Below, one piece after another: positions 1 through 6,665 of a DNA stretch of 9,316 bases. This DNA is from an archaeon (GTDB lineage: Archaea; Micrarchaeota; Micrarchaeia; Anstonellales; Bilamarchaeaceae). Position numbers and translations under genes: made by a program. Each line of letters starts with the position of its first letter. The stretch's first letter is position 1. Under the pieces are notes generated by a model that saw only the letters and a list, made by a program, of their open reading frames with translations, was not told where the DNA came from and did not search any database. Location of the stretch: assembly GCA_020052325.1 (NCBI GenBank), contig JAGVPF010000084.1, forward strand, positions 1 through 9,316, given 5' to 3'.

Positions 1-1
1 C

Positions 2-394
2 AACAGGAGGCGCGAGCTTGTCAACGAGAATCTTGTGCGCATGGCGGAAGCGCTAAGCGGAATGAAGGGGGTTTACCTTGCCAAATATTACGACCATGCG
101 GGAAGGAACGGAGGAATCGAGCCGGGGACGCTTTCATCCTTCTACCTGCTTTTCGGGTTCACGAAATTGAGCGAGCGCTATGGGAGCGGATTCAACCAGG
201 CTGTCGCTTTCGGCGAATTCGCGCTTGACACGCCCGGCGTTCCGCTCATCAACTGCGTCCCGGGCCAGTCGTTCCTTCCGGAAAAGCGGTGGTCGCGGCA
301 CCCCAGCCTGATAAGGGTGACGGGCCTGACGAATGAGGAGGAGACCACGTCGTTCCTCAGGTCTGTCGAAGCGTATGCGGGCCATCTTGGGTGA
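2..394 (+). CDS. Probable PLP-dependent aminotransferase, C-terminal part (5' end outside window)
   Basis: The frame is open from the left edge (codons from base 2) to a TGA at 392-394, so this is the last 130 residues of a longer protein; the internal GTG at 35 is not a credible start. The end resembles the C-terminal small domain of fold-type I (class I/II) aminotransferases. A 'GVPLINCVPGQSF' segment matches the family's strand followed by VPGxxF, and after 'HPSLIRVTGL' comes an 'NEEE' helix start, the usual R-x-(T/S) strand with a substrate-carboxylate-binding Arg and then the terminal helix. Such enzymes move amino groups between amino acids and 2-oxo acids using pyridoxal phosphate. The PLP-binding Lys would lie upstream, outside the window, so subfamily and substrate cannot be given. 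The family call rests on these two short motifs only. A stem-loop and T-rich stretch follow the stop. Confidence 0.55.
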   Translation, partial: NRRRELVNENLVRMAEALSGMKGVYLAKYYDHAGRNGGIEPGTLSSFYLLFGFTKLSERYGSGFNQAVAFGEFALDTPGVPLINCVPGQSFLPEKRWSRHPSLIRVTGLTNEEETTSFLRSVEAYAGHLG

Positions 395-432
395 ACGAAC
401 CAAAGGCTCGTATCATCGATTTTAATTTTCTT
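395..432 (+). terminator. Possible terminator: imperfect hairpin plus T-rich tract
   Basis: Right after the stop of the first gene, ACGAACC (395-401) and GGCTCGT (405-411) form a 7-bp stem with one A-C mismatch and an AAA loop. A T-rich stretch (420-433) follows. Archaeal termination mainly needs oligo-T, so this may end the aminotransferase transcript. The T-rich stretch also overlaps the TATA-like box of the next gene, so it may serve both or only that gene. Confidence 0.35.
419..429 (+). promoter_or_regulatory. TATA-like box for the DUF6498-like gene
   Basis: A TTTTAATTT element is centred near 424, about 26 nt before the GTG at 450. In archaea transcription starts about 25 nt after the TATA centre, so this spacing predicts a leaderless mRNA. 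There is no Shine-Dalgarno sequence, only a C/T run, between the box and the start, which agrees. Confidence 0.5.
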
Positions 433-449
433 TCCCCCCTTTTCCCAGC

Positions 450-1145
450 GTGAATTGGGATGCAATAGCGGAGGGCATCGAAGGATTCCGGTGGCAACGG
501 CTACCCCAGTCCGCCCAGGTTCTTCTGGCCAGCAATGCCCTCACGATAATAGCCGCAATCATTTTCGGGCTCGACCCGGCCGAGATAATATGGGTGTATT
601 GGCTGGAGAGCGTCGTCATCGGTGCTTATACGGTCCTGACATTCATCACGATGGGGATTAGCCACAAGGCCGGGCAAAAGACCGGCTCCCCCGCCGGAGC
701 GTATGGATTCGCGATTTTCTTCTGCATACATTACGGCATGTTCCACGGGGCGTACGCCCTTTTCCTCTCCGTAATGCCGTGGTTCAACATCCAGACCCCG
801 GATTTTGTGGGCATGGGAATCACGGCCGGAATCCTTGCGCTAAGCCATGGATACTCGTTTTGGAAGAACGTGCTTGGAAACCCCGCCGGCCTCGCCATTA
901 CAAAGGACAACCTGGCCCGGGTGATGAACGCGCCGTATTCCCGCATCATACCAATGCATCTGACCATTATTTTCTCAGGGTTCCTCATGTTCCCCCTGGC
1001 GATTCTTGAAGTACTTGCCGAGGTCATATGGTCCGGGGCGGCGGTCGCCGGAGCCTTGTGGCTCACGAAATTGGTGGTCCTTATGCTTTTCATGGCGATT
1101 AAAACCGCGGCAGACCTTTACACCCACCTCGACCGCTACCAATAG
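450..1145 (+). CDS. DUF6498-like polytopic membrane protein
   Basis: 231 residues, mostly hydrophobic, with about six predicted membrane helices (roughly 22-40, 44-70, 84-108, 120-136, 166-190, 195-220). Features recalling the DUF6498 family of uncharacterised integral membrane proteins are 'YWLES' (50-54) at the start of the second helix, 'HYGMFHG' (94-100) inside the third, 'PMH' (168-170), and a C-terminal helix ending in K-T-A-A-D-L-Y-x-H (218-226). The His and acidic residues in or near membrane segments could bind a metal or cofactor, but no function is known to me. The GTG at 450 is chosen because it follows the TATA-like box at leaderless spacing and begins an amphipathic lead-in; no in-frame ATG lies between it and the first helix. 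An MscL gene follows 40 nt downstream in the same direction with its own TATA-like box. Confidence 0.75.
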   Translation: MNWDAIAEGIEGFRWQRLPQSAQVLLASNALTIIAAIIFGLDPAEIIWVYWLESVVIGAYTVLTFITMGISHKAGQKTGSPAGAYGFAIFFCIHYGMFHGAYALFLSVMPWFNIQTPDFVGMGITAGILALSHGYSFWKNVLGNPAGLAITKDNLARVMNAPYSRIIPMHLTIIFSGFLMFPLAILEVLAEVIWSGAAVAGALWLTKLVVLMLFMAIKTAADLYTHLDRYQ

Positions 1146-1146
1146 C

Positions 1147-1157
1147 ATTAATATTTT
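1147..1157 (+). promoter_or_regulatory. TATA-like box for the MscL gene
   Basis: An ATTAATATTT element centred near 1151 lies just after the stop of the upstream gene and about 35 nt before the ATG at 1186. The predicted mRNA would have a leader of roughly 10 nt containing a weak GGTG (1177-1180) close to the start. The channel gene can therefore be transcribed independently of the gene before it. Confidence 0.5.
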
Positions 1158-1185
1158 TCCAGACGAGTCCGGATACGGTGTCATT

Positions 1186-1491
1186 ATGGGAATTATCAGC
1201 GAATTCAAGGAGTTTCTGAACGAATATAAGGTTATTGGGCTGGCCATAGCTTTCATTATGGGCGCCGCAGCGACGGATTTGGTCAAGTCGCTCGTGAGCA
1301 ATATAATCATGCCGCTCATCGCCCCGCTGATGCCGGCCGGGGACTGGCAGACGACCGCGATAGATGTGGGCCCGTTCAAGCTCCTTCTCGGCGCGTTCCT
1401 CGCTTCGCTCATCAACTTCGTCATCGTTGCGTTCGTGATATTCATGATGGCGAAGATTGTGCTGAAGGAGGAGAAGGTCACGAAGAAGTGA
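1186..1491 (+). CDS. mscL: Large-conductance mechanosensitive channel, MscL family
   Basis: 101 residues, somewhat shorter than typical bacterial MscL (about 130-150) but with the full family plan. An N-terminal amphipathic helix (GIISEFKEFLN, 2-12) leads into pore helix TM1 (about 15-45) with small residues (GLAIAFIMGAAAT), then the conserved 'LVSNIIMPLI' (36-45). A short external loop (about 50-62) follows, then TM2 (64-92) with 'INFVIVAFVIFMMAK', and a Lys/Glu-rich cytoplasmic tail. MscL forms a homopentameric pore that opens under membrane tension and releases solutes during osmotic downshock. The start at 1186 is chosen because the N-terminal helix begins exactly there; the open frame extends upstream but reads through the preceding gene in another frame. 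The missing C-terminal bundle and short loop explain the small size. The T-rich tail after the stop suggests the transcript ends here. Confidence 0.92.
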   Translation: MGIISEFKEFLNEYKVIGLAIAFIMGAAATDLVKSLVSNIIMPLIAPLMPAGDWQTTAIDVGPFKLLLGAFLASLINFVIVAFVIFMMAKIVLKEEKVTKK

Positions 1492-1492
1492 T

Positions 1493-1518
1493 TTTCCTTT
1501 TTTCATTTCCATTTTTTA
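1493..1518 (+). terminator. T-rich terminator after mscL
   Basis: After the TGA (1489-1491) the sequence is mostly T with several runs (TTTT, TTTTTT, TTTTTT) over about 25 bases and no strong hairpin. This is the oligo-T type of signal that suffices for archaeal RNA polymerase. Confidence 0.6.
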
Positions 1519-1531
1519 GTGTTAGAAAGTG

Positions 1532-1548
1532 TTTTAAACAGTTTTAAG
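1532..1548 (+). promoter_or_regulatory. TATA-like boxes for the Cys-rich lipoprotein gene
   Basis: Two A/T elements stand in tandem: TTTTAAA (1532-1538), 27 nt before the ATG at 1562, and TTTTAAG (1542-1548), 35 nt before the second in-frame ATG at 1580. The first gives a leaderless mRNA starting at 1562; the second would fit a short-leader mRNA using 1580. I favour the first pairing. Confidence 0.45.
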
Positions 1549-1561
1549 TACATACTATTTC

Positions 1562-2257
1562 ATGACGCTCAGGACTACGATGAGGAACCTTACGTTTTCT
1601 GCCATGGTAACCGGCGCGCTGTATGGCTGCGCCACGACGTCGGCGAACACCCAGCCGGCAAGGCCGATAAACCCCCAGGCAGCGGCTCCGGCAAGGGTGG
1701 AAACACCCACTGAAAGATGCCAGAGGACGCAGAGGACGAGGGTGCAGAACTGCATAATCGAAAGCATATCGACGACATGCAGGGAGGGCAATCCGGACAA
1801 TGAGGATAACTTCTATTCATGCATATCGGAAAATCTGGTGATTCCACGGCCGGAAACGCCGGGGGGGAGTAGGCAATACAGCTTCACGGTTTCTTTTGGC
1901 GAGGAGGTCATGTCGGTGAGGACCGGCAGGGCGGTCGTGATGGAAGTCGGAAGGCTCGAAGTCGCGCAGATTGACGAAAGGGGCGTTGCGTTCGTTTACG
2001 AAACCGAAAGGATAGCTACTGCCGCGCCAACCGAAAGGACACAGGTCGCACTCGTTACGGTCAGATATAATTTCGACGGGACATCCGAGGGCGAGACATT
2101 CAAGCTCGGGGGGTTGCCCGTGTGGAATCTCCGTGTTCAGAGCTCGGGGGATGGGCGGGCGACGGCAAGCTTCGAGACGAACGACCCTGCTGTCCTTGCG
2201 AGGACGGCGAACCAGGCTTCGATTGTTTCTGAGGGCTCAGAGCAGAAAAAGAAGTGA
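1562..2257 (+). CDS. Putative secreted lipoprotein with four conserved-looking cysteines; function unknown
   Basis: 231 residues. A short basic N-terminus and hydrophobic stretch (about 10-21) end in 'ALYGC' (19-23), a lipobox-like site with Cys23 as lipidation candidate; Tyr at -2 is unusual, so lipidation is not certain. A Thr/Pro/Ala-rich linker (24-50) follows. Next comes a small Cys domain with C53, C64, C73 and C87, an even number that could form two disulfides, and then a probably beta-strand-rich domain (about 104-205) with alternating polar and hydrophobic residues. The C-terminus ends in three Lys. It has no N-x-S/T sequon, unlike the other two exported proteins nearby. I do not recognise the family. 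The ATG at 1580 is an alternative start that keeps the signal peptide. The last 158 nt overlap the 3' end of the giant minus-strand gene. Confidence 0.65.
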   Translation: MTLRTTMRNLTFSAMVTGALYGCATTSANTQPARPINPQAAAPARVETPTERCQRTQRTRVQNCIIESISTTCREGNPDNEDNFYSCISENLVIPRPETPGGSRQYSFTVSFGEEVMSVRTGRAVVMEVGRLEVAQIDERGVAFVYETERIATAAPTERTQVALVTVRYNFDGTSEGETFKLGGLPVWNLRVQSSGDGRATASFETNDPAVLARTANQASIVSEGSEQKKK

Positions 2258-5200
2258 GACGCCGCGGTTCCATCTTCTCTTTCGGATTTTTCGCCATATA
2301 TAGGCCAATCCCGGCGAGCAAGGCAATCCCAGTAACGCCGAGAATGAGCGTTCCATTGCCTTCAGGCTCTTCAATTGAATCCAGCTCTTTTGTAAGGGCA
2401 CTTTGGGCCCGCAACGCATTGACGAAGTCGCCAACCGCGGCCATTTTACGGATGGAATCCAGTTTGGCTTCAAGTTCAACCTTTCTTTCTGGAGCTATTT
2501 TTCGCGATGCAAGAATCGAGTCAAGCATGGACATGCGCGCTTCGCTTTCATTTTTCAGGGAATCCAGGGCGGATTCCATCCGCTCCCGGCTTCTGTTGAG
2601 TTCCCCCAGGCGCGATTGGAAAATCCGGGGGTCGCCATCTATCGCATTTTCCGCTTCATTGGCAAGGGAATTCACTTTCTTCTCGCTTTCGATGAACAGG
2701 CTGCTGTAATCCGTTCCTTTGGCCGCGGCAGCCTGGCGCATATAGCGCTCGAGCGAGTCGAGTGCTTCATTTTTCATGTTGACGAAGAGAACCCGCATGC
2801 CGGCCTTTTTCGTTTCCGATAGCGCCTCCTGGCTGCCCACGACGCGTTCGGCAGAATCGAGTTGCCGGATTGCTTCAACCCCGTATTCAAGACGTGCCCC
2901 GGTTTCAAGCCTGCGATAGGCTTCTTCGAATGCGAGGAATTCGGCGGGCGTGGTCAGGTTCCCTGAGGAATAGAAACGCTCGCGGATGTCGTTATACCGT
3001 GAATACAGCTCTTTCTTCAGGGTGGCGATTTCTTTTTCGAGCCACTTTCCATCAATTTTCTGGAGATTCTCCAGCCTGCCGCTCAAGTTGGTCGAATTGG
3101 ATTCGGCAAGGCCCCTTTCAAGCTCATTTTTCCTGGAAATGAGTTTTAGCATGAATGGCGATGTGGAATTGGAATCCTCCAATGAGGATTGAATCTCCGC
3201 AAGTTCCCCGCGCAGGCTTTTTTCGATTGAATCGCGTTGGGACTGCAGCTTGGCATCGGCTTTTTCCTCTTCTTTGGCTGTAGAAATCGCCCGCTCGATC
3301 AAAACCAGCGCTTCCGTGAAATTGCCCGACGATGCCTGTGATTTTGCCAGCTGAATTAAACCATTTCCAGAGGGCCCCAGGTCAAGACCTTCTATTGATG
3401 ACAGCCTTTCACGCACGAATGTTTCCGTATCCTCGACACGATAACGCACTTTCAGGACAGCCTCCTGGTTTTTTCTCAATCCTATTACGAGTACGGAGTA
3501 ACCCGTATCCGTAATGCGGACCTTCTCCTTTACGCTTTCTCCTGTTGCGCTTGTGACATCGAATGAGGAAATCCTGGAGTCGTTTATGCTTGTGAGAAAA
3601 ACCTTCACGCTATCCATGTCGATTGCCGGCATCAGCCTTACATCGTATTCCACAAGGGAGTTCGTACCGACACGATATGCCTTGATGTTTTCTATGCTTT
3701 CAGAATAAGCCCCCTCCATGATCCGGTCTGAGACAAGGTAATGCTTTCCCGGCGATATCATCCCTTCCGAAGGAGTGCCGTCGAGAATAGCAGATTCCAT
3801 GCCTGCGGGAATGTCAAGCCCGGATACGCTGCAATCCAGCCCGAATTCAACCTTCTCCTGCACCCTTGCCCTGCCGTTACCCAGCCCTTCGGCATGGCTG
3901 GCCTGTTTTAGCGTGTGGGCGATTATGCTTTTTTTCACAAATGTGACGCGCTTGGTCTCATAAGGCGCTACAGAGGAGAATATCACCGCAATCGTTTTTC
4001 CTTTTTCCAGGGAACGGATGCTCTCTATCCCGCCCTGGCCGCGTGTTATGTCACTGAAGAGAAAATCGAACGGCTCATCCATGCGTATCTGGACATTGAC
4101 ATGCGTAGCATCATACGGACGGGGGTTTGGCATCACGACATCGAGAATGATTTCTGATGGCTCGTCCAGCCTGGCGGATGGGACAATTGGATTTGCTGAT
4201 ACCGACATGGAGTTGCCCACAGTATCGGAGGAATATTCTTCCAGCTGGGCTTCCAGATTTGCATAGTCTGAATCGAGTTTTTTCAGGCTGCCGATGGAAT
4301 CGGGGAGTACGAGGGCCCCGCCTTCAATCAGGCCTTCTTCGCATCTGGACATATCCGTATAAAGGTCCGCGGCAGCAGGGCCGGCCAGGGCGATTTTGTC
4401 GGATATCCGCAATCTACGCTCCAAAAGGCTGCTTTCATATTTTGCACGTGCCTTTGCCACGATGAGGTCAATTGAGGATTGCACTGCCTCTGCCGCCTTG
4501 GACGGTGGAAGCAAGGCCAGCAGTTCAAGGTTCTTTTTTTCGCTAACGACATTGATTCCGTCTTTTTCCGCCCGTTCAATCAGCGAATTCAATAATGCGG
4601 CAGAGACCCCCGCGTTCTGTTCTGCGGCAAATGAATCGGCATTGCGAGCGGCCCTCGCCAGGGCGGCCGCCATGGAATAACGCTCGAATCCCGCGCCCAG
4701 CGTCCTTGCAGATTCTGCCGATAGGTAGCTGGTTTTTGCCTCGTCGAGCAGATCCATAGCCCCTTCCCCCGGAGAAGCTGATTGGAACGCTTTTTCTGTT
4801 CTGGATATCTCGGATGCTGCCTCTTCTTGCTGCTCCTCCAGGGTATCCCTGGCCTCGGTTCTCAGCTGTTCAGCATCCGCAGTCAATTCGGAATACCCTT
4901 GCTCGGAAGATTCTGCCAAAGAAATCGATTTTGCCAGATACCCCGGTTCCATGGTCCGGGAGTATTGCAGTTTTGAATCAGAAAGCAATGCATCGAGCCG
5001 CCCCATTTCCCTGGATATGCCTGAATATCTCTCCGAGATAGAGCCGGCTTTCCCGGATTCGATTCCCGATGGACCTCGGGAGATTTTTCCGACATCTTCT
5101 GATTCGAGGGCGCGTATTTGCGATTCTGCCAGCGATTTTCTCCCAGCCGCACCGGCGGCCACTTCAGAACGATGCTTCTCTGCTTCCTGGCAGGACGATT

Positions 5201-5948
5201 GGGCGGAAGAACGAATATTTTCAAACGATTTGACAACCCCTTCGTCTCCCCATACAAGGCCCAGGATCACGGGGGATTTTCCCAGGTCCGGGGCATCTTT
5301 CAGCAGTCCTGATTCCAGCGCACGCGCATATTGGCCCGCCAGTACGAATTTTCCATAATCCCCCTCTGCAACGCCATCATCAATGCTTTGGAACGCACTT
5401 TTCATTCTGGAGCAATTTCCACTGCCGGGCCCGGAATACACAGTGTCGCAAAGGCCGAGGTATTGCATGCGTTCATAAGCGACTCTTGCCTCAGACACGG
5501 CTTTTTCTGAAGCTTCGATACTGTCTTCGACGGCGAGCAAATCCGAATCCACAGAAAGCCTCCAGTCGGAAGAATATGCCGTACAAGCGGACGATTCCGA
5601 GAGAATACTGATGACGGCCAGTGAGGGAAGAGAAGGAAGATACCCGAGTGAAAGAATCAGGTCCGCCTGACAGCGGCCCATATGGATTTTCGCCTCGTCA
5701 GCGCTATCCATAGCTTCGGATAGGTGACCAGCCGCCGGATCCTCCAACGGAATCCTGGAAACAGCCGGAAAATCCGCGCTGTCCAGCGTTTTCTGAAACT
5801 CCGCCAGGTTCCACCAGTATGCCTTTCCGAATGTCCAGATATTCGGGTTTTTCGCAACCCAGGATTCGTCTTCCCACGGGCGGGAAAACTCCGCCATTGA
5901 GACCTGCACCAGGGCTGCCAGAACCAGGAATGCCAAGAATCTGCCCAT
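2100..5948 (-). CDS. Giant (1282 aa) membrane-anchored surface protein: helical/coiled-coil ectodomain with central beta region
   Basis: Residues 1-19 are a signal peptide (hydrophobic core, S-M-A before the likely cleavage site). A Trp-rich N-terminal part (W25, 30, 38, 45, 46) holds C93, C122, C167, C179 and C253. Long Ala/Glu/Ser/Lys-rich helical stretches (about 135-580) look like coiled coil. About 585-845 is beta-rich with two domain-like units: 585-680 resembles the CARDB/NEW3-type adhesion folds in pattern ('PNPRPYDATHVNVQI'), and 700-845 includes C706. A TPR-like segment (about 866-893) and a second coiled-coil region (890-1195) follow, then a single membrane helix (1199-1218) and a basic AKNPKEK stop-transfer. 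This gives an outside ectodomain with a short inside tail. There are about ten N-x-S/T sequons, mostly in the C-terminal third. No Walker motif or enzyme signature is visible. Inferred role: cell-surface structure, adhesion or S-layer stalk. The ATG at 5948 follows a good TATA-like box. The last 52 residues lie in the overlap with the convergent gene. Confidence 0.8.
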   Translation of the reverse strand: MGRFLAFLVLAALVQVSMAEFSRPWEDESWVAKNPNIWTFGKAYWWNLAEFQKTLDSADFPAVSRIPLEDPAAGHLSEAMDSADEAKIHMGRCQADLILSLGYLPSLPSLAVISILSESSACTAYSSDWRLSVDSDLLAVEDSIEASEKAVSEARVAYERMQYLGLCDTVYSGPGSGNCSRMKSAFQSIDDGVAEGDYGKFVLAGQYARALESGLLKDAPDLGKSPVILGLVWGDEGVVKSFENIRSSAQSSCQEAEKHRSEVAAGAAGRKSLAESQIRALESEDVGKISRGPSGIESGKAGSISERYSGISREMGRLDALLSDSKLQYSRTMEPGYLAKSISLAESSEQGYSELTADAEQLRTEARDTLEEQQEEAASEISRTEKAFQSASPGEGAMDLLDEAKTSYLSAESARTLGAGFERYSMAAALARAARNADSFAAEQNAGVSAALLNSLIERAEKDGINVVSEKKNLELLALLPPSKAAEAVQSSIDLIVAKARAKYESSLLERRLRISDKIALAGPAAADLYTDMSRCEEGLIEGGALVLPDSIGSLKKLDSDYANLEAQLEEYSSDTVGNSMSVSANPIVPSARLDEPSEIILDVVMPNPRPYDATHVNVQIRMDEPFDFLFSDITRGQGGIESIRSLEKGKTIAVIFSSVAPYETKRVTFVKKSIIAHTLKQASHAEGLGNGRARVQEKVEFGLDCSVSGLDIPAGMESAILDGTPSEGMISPGKHYLVSDRIMEGAYSESIENIKAYRVGTNSLVEYDVRLMPAIDMDSVKVFLTSINDSRISSFDVTSATGESVKEKVRITDTGYSVLVIGLRKNQEAVLKVRYRVEDTETFVRERLSSIEGLDLGPSGNGLIQLAKSQASSGNFTEALVLIERAISTAKEEEKADAKLQSQRDSIEKSLRGELAEIQSSLEDSNSTSPFMLKLISRKNELERGLAESNSTNLSGRLENLQKIDGKWLEKEIATLKKELYSRYNDIRERFYSSGNLTTPAEFLAFEEAYRRLETGARLEYGVEAIRQLDSAERVVGSQEALSETKKAGMRVLFVNMKNEALDSLERYMRQAAAAKGTDYSSLFIESEKKVNSLANEAENAIDGDPRIFQSRLGELNRSRERMESALDSLKNESEARMSMLDSILASRKIAPERKVELEAKLDSIRKMAAVGDFVNALRAQSALTKELDSIEEPEGNGTLILGVTGIALLAGIGLYMAKNPKEKMEPRRLTSFSALSPQKQSKPGSPSSQGQQGRSSRSLPSPAHPPSSEHGDSTRATPRA

Positions 5949-5980
5949 ATTATCCCTAGTGAAAGGGGGAATTTTGGCGA

Positions 5981-5990
5981 TATAAATATT
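5981..5990 (-). promoter_or_regulatory. TATA-like box for the giant surface-protein gene
   Basis: On the minus strand AATATTTATA is centred near 5986, about 38 nt before the ATG at 5948. This predicts a leader of about 12 nt with an AGGGA just before the start. It is the strongest TATA-like element in the 159-nt divergent region; its plus-strand reading, TATAAATATT, is also TATA-like. Confidence 0.55.
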
Positions 5991-6079
5991 TTTCCAGATA
6001 GATTACCTGGATAGGCACAAAAATCGATGAAAATAATGTGCGCATCGAGCCTCAGCCGGCCAAAGGCCCACGCAAAGCG

Positions 6080-6085
6080 TTTAAA
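6080..6085 (+). promoter_or_regulatory. TATA-like box that decides the start of the thioredoxin-fold lipoprotein
   Basis: TTTAAA at 6080-6085 is centred about 25 nt before the ATG at 6108, giving a leaderless mRNA. It lies inside the longer open frame that could begin at 6027, and this argues for the later start. Confidence 0.5.
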
Positions 6086-6107
6086 CCCTCGCCGTAGAAT
6101 GGAATTC

Positions 6108-6665
6108 ATGAGAGCGGCCATTGCGATTTCCGTCCTATTCGTAATCATCATGGGGACGATGCTCGGATGCACGAGCAGGCAGGATGCGGCGGGCGCGGCT
6201 CAAATTCCGGAACCTTTGGCGAATGAAACCAAACTCGAAGAACCCGAACCATACCCGCTTCCGAGCACTTTGAACCTCTCATTCACGCGCAACGTCAGCG
6301 ACGTAATCAATACCGATACCGTGTTCTTCAAGAAGCCCGAATTCGATTTCTCAAACATCACGAATGGGAGCGGCGCCCTCATCGTCTATTATTTCTATAC
6401 GCCGCACTGCTCCGCATGCGCCGCGTTGAGGCCTGAAATCGAGAGGCTGAAGGGAGTTTATCAGGGCGTGGAGTGGCGCGAATACGACATCACCAGCCAG
6501 AACGGCACATACGCCTATCAGGATTTCGCGAATCAATCCAATTTGAGCCAGAGCCAGAGGATGGTGCCGCAGGTCCTTGTGAACGGCACGGTTATCACGG
6601 ACAGGTTCAACATCAACAGGACGCTCGGGGGGATAATCGCCCCCTTCAGCGCAGGCCAACCCTGA
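6108..6665 (+). CDS. Thioredoxin-fold lipoprotein with CSAC active site, heavily sequon-rich
   Basis: 185 residues from this start. Signal peptide 1-20 ends in 'TMLGC', a lipobox-like site with Cys21 as lipid anchor. A Pro/Glu-rich linker runs to about 70. The thioredoxin-like domain (about 75-180) has strand 'LIVYYFYTPHC', the redox pair C101-S-A-C104 at the head of a helix, and the cis-Pro segment 'MVPQVLVNG' (P154). Such proteins make, reduce or rearrange disulfides; here the domain should face outside the cell membrane. Ten N-x-S/T sequons (N39, 56, 62, 83, 86, 132, 142, 145, 159, 170) suggest dense N-glycosylation. An upstream ATG (6027) would add 27 mostly basic, polar residues before the signal peptide and is less likely; ATG 6099 is too near the TATA box. 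The gene is divergent from the giant surface-protein gene, and its 3' end overlaps the next gene by 20 nt. Confidence 0.82.
   Translation: MRAAIAISVLFVIIMGTMLGCTSRQDAAGAAQIPEPLANETKLEEPEPYPLPSTLNLSFTRNVSDVINTDTVFFKKPEFDFSNITNGSGALIVYYFYTPHCSACAALRPEIERLKGVYQGVEWREYDITSQNGTYAYQDFANQSNLSQSQRMVPQVLVNGTVITDRFNINRTLGGIIAPFSAGQP
6627..6644 (-). terminator. GC-rich hairpin just past the stop of the YkgJ-type gene
   Basis: Five G (6628-6632) can pair with five C (6640-6644) around a 7-nt loop. The hairpin starts 1 nt after the minus-strand stop codon (6646-6648) while also coding for the end of the lipoprotein on the plus strand. No T-run follows on the minus strand, so it may stabilise a 3' end or do nothing. 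Confidence 0.25.

Noticed and set aside
1006..1185. Upstream extension of the MscL frame
   Set aside because: It reads through the DUF6498-like gene in another frame; the MscL N-terminal helix begins exactly at the ATG at 1186.
975..1481. 168-codon minus-strand open frame opposite mscL
   Set aside because: Antisense shadow of two clear coding regions; its composition fits no domain, and the plus-strand proteins are recognisable.
2254..2709. 151-codon plus-strand open frame opposite the giant gene
   Set aside because: Ser/Arg-rich product of reading a coiled-coil gene backwards; no promoter and no recognisable domain. The same holds for the other plus-strand frames between 2403 and 5358.
2100..5948. 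SMC or chromosome-segregation ATPase identity for the giant coiled-coil protein
   Set aside because: No Walker A or B or signature motif; a signal peptide and a C-terminal membrane helix show it is exported and anchored.
6027..6107. Earlier ATG (6027) as start of the thioredoxin-fold lipoprotein
   Set aside because: It would place 27 mostly basic, polar residues before the signal peptide and put the TATA-like box at 6080-6085 inside the gene.
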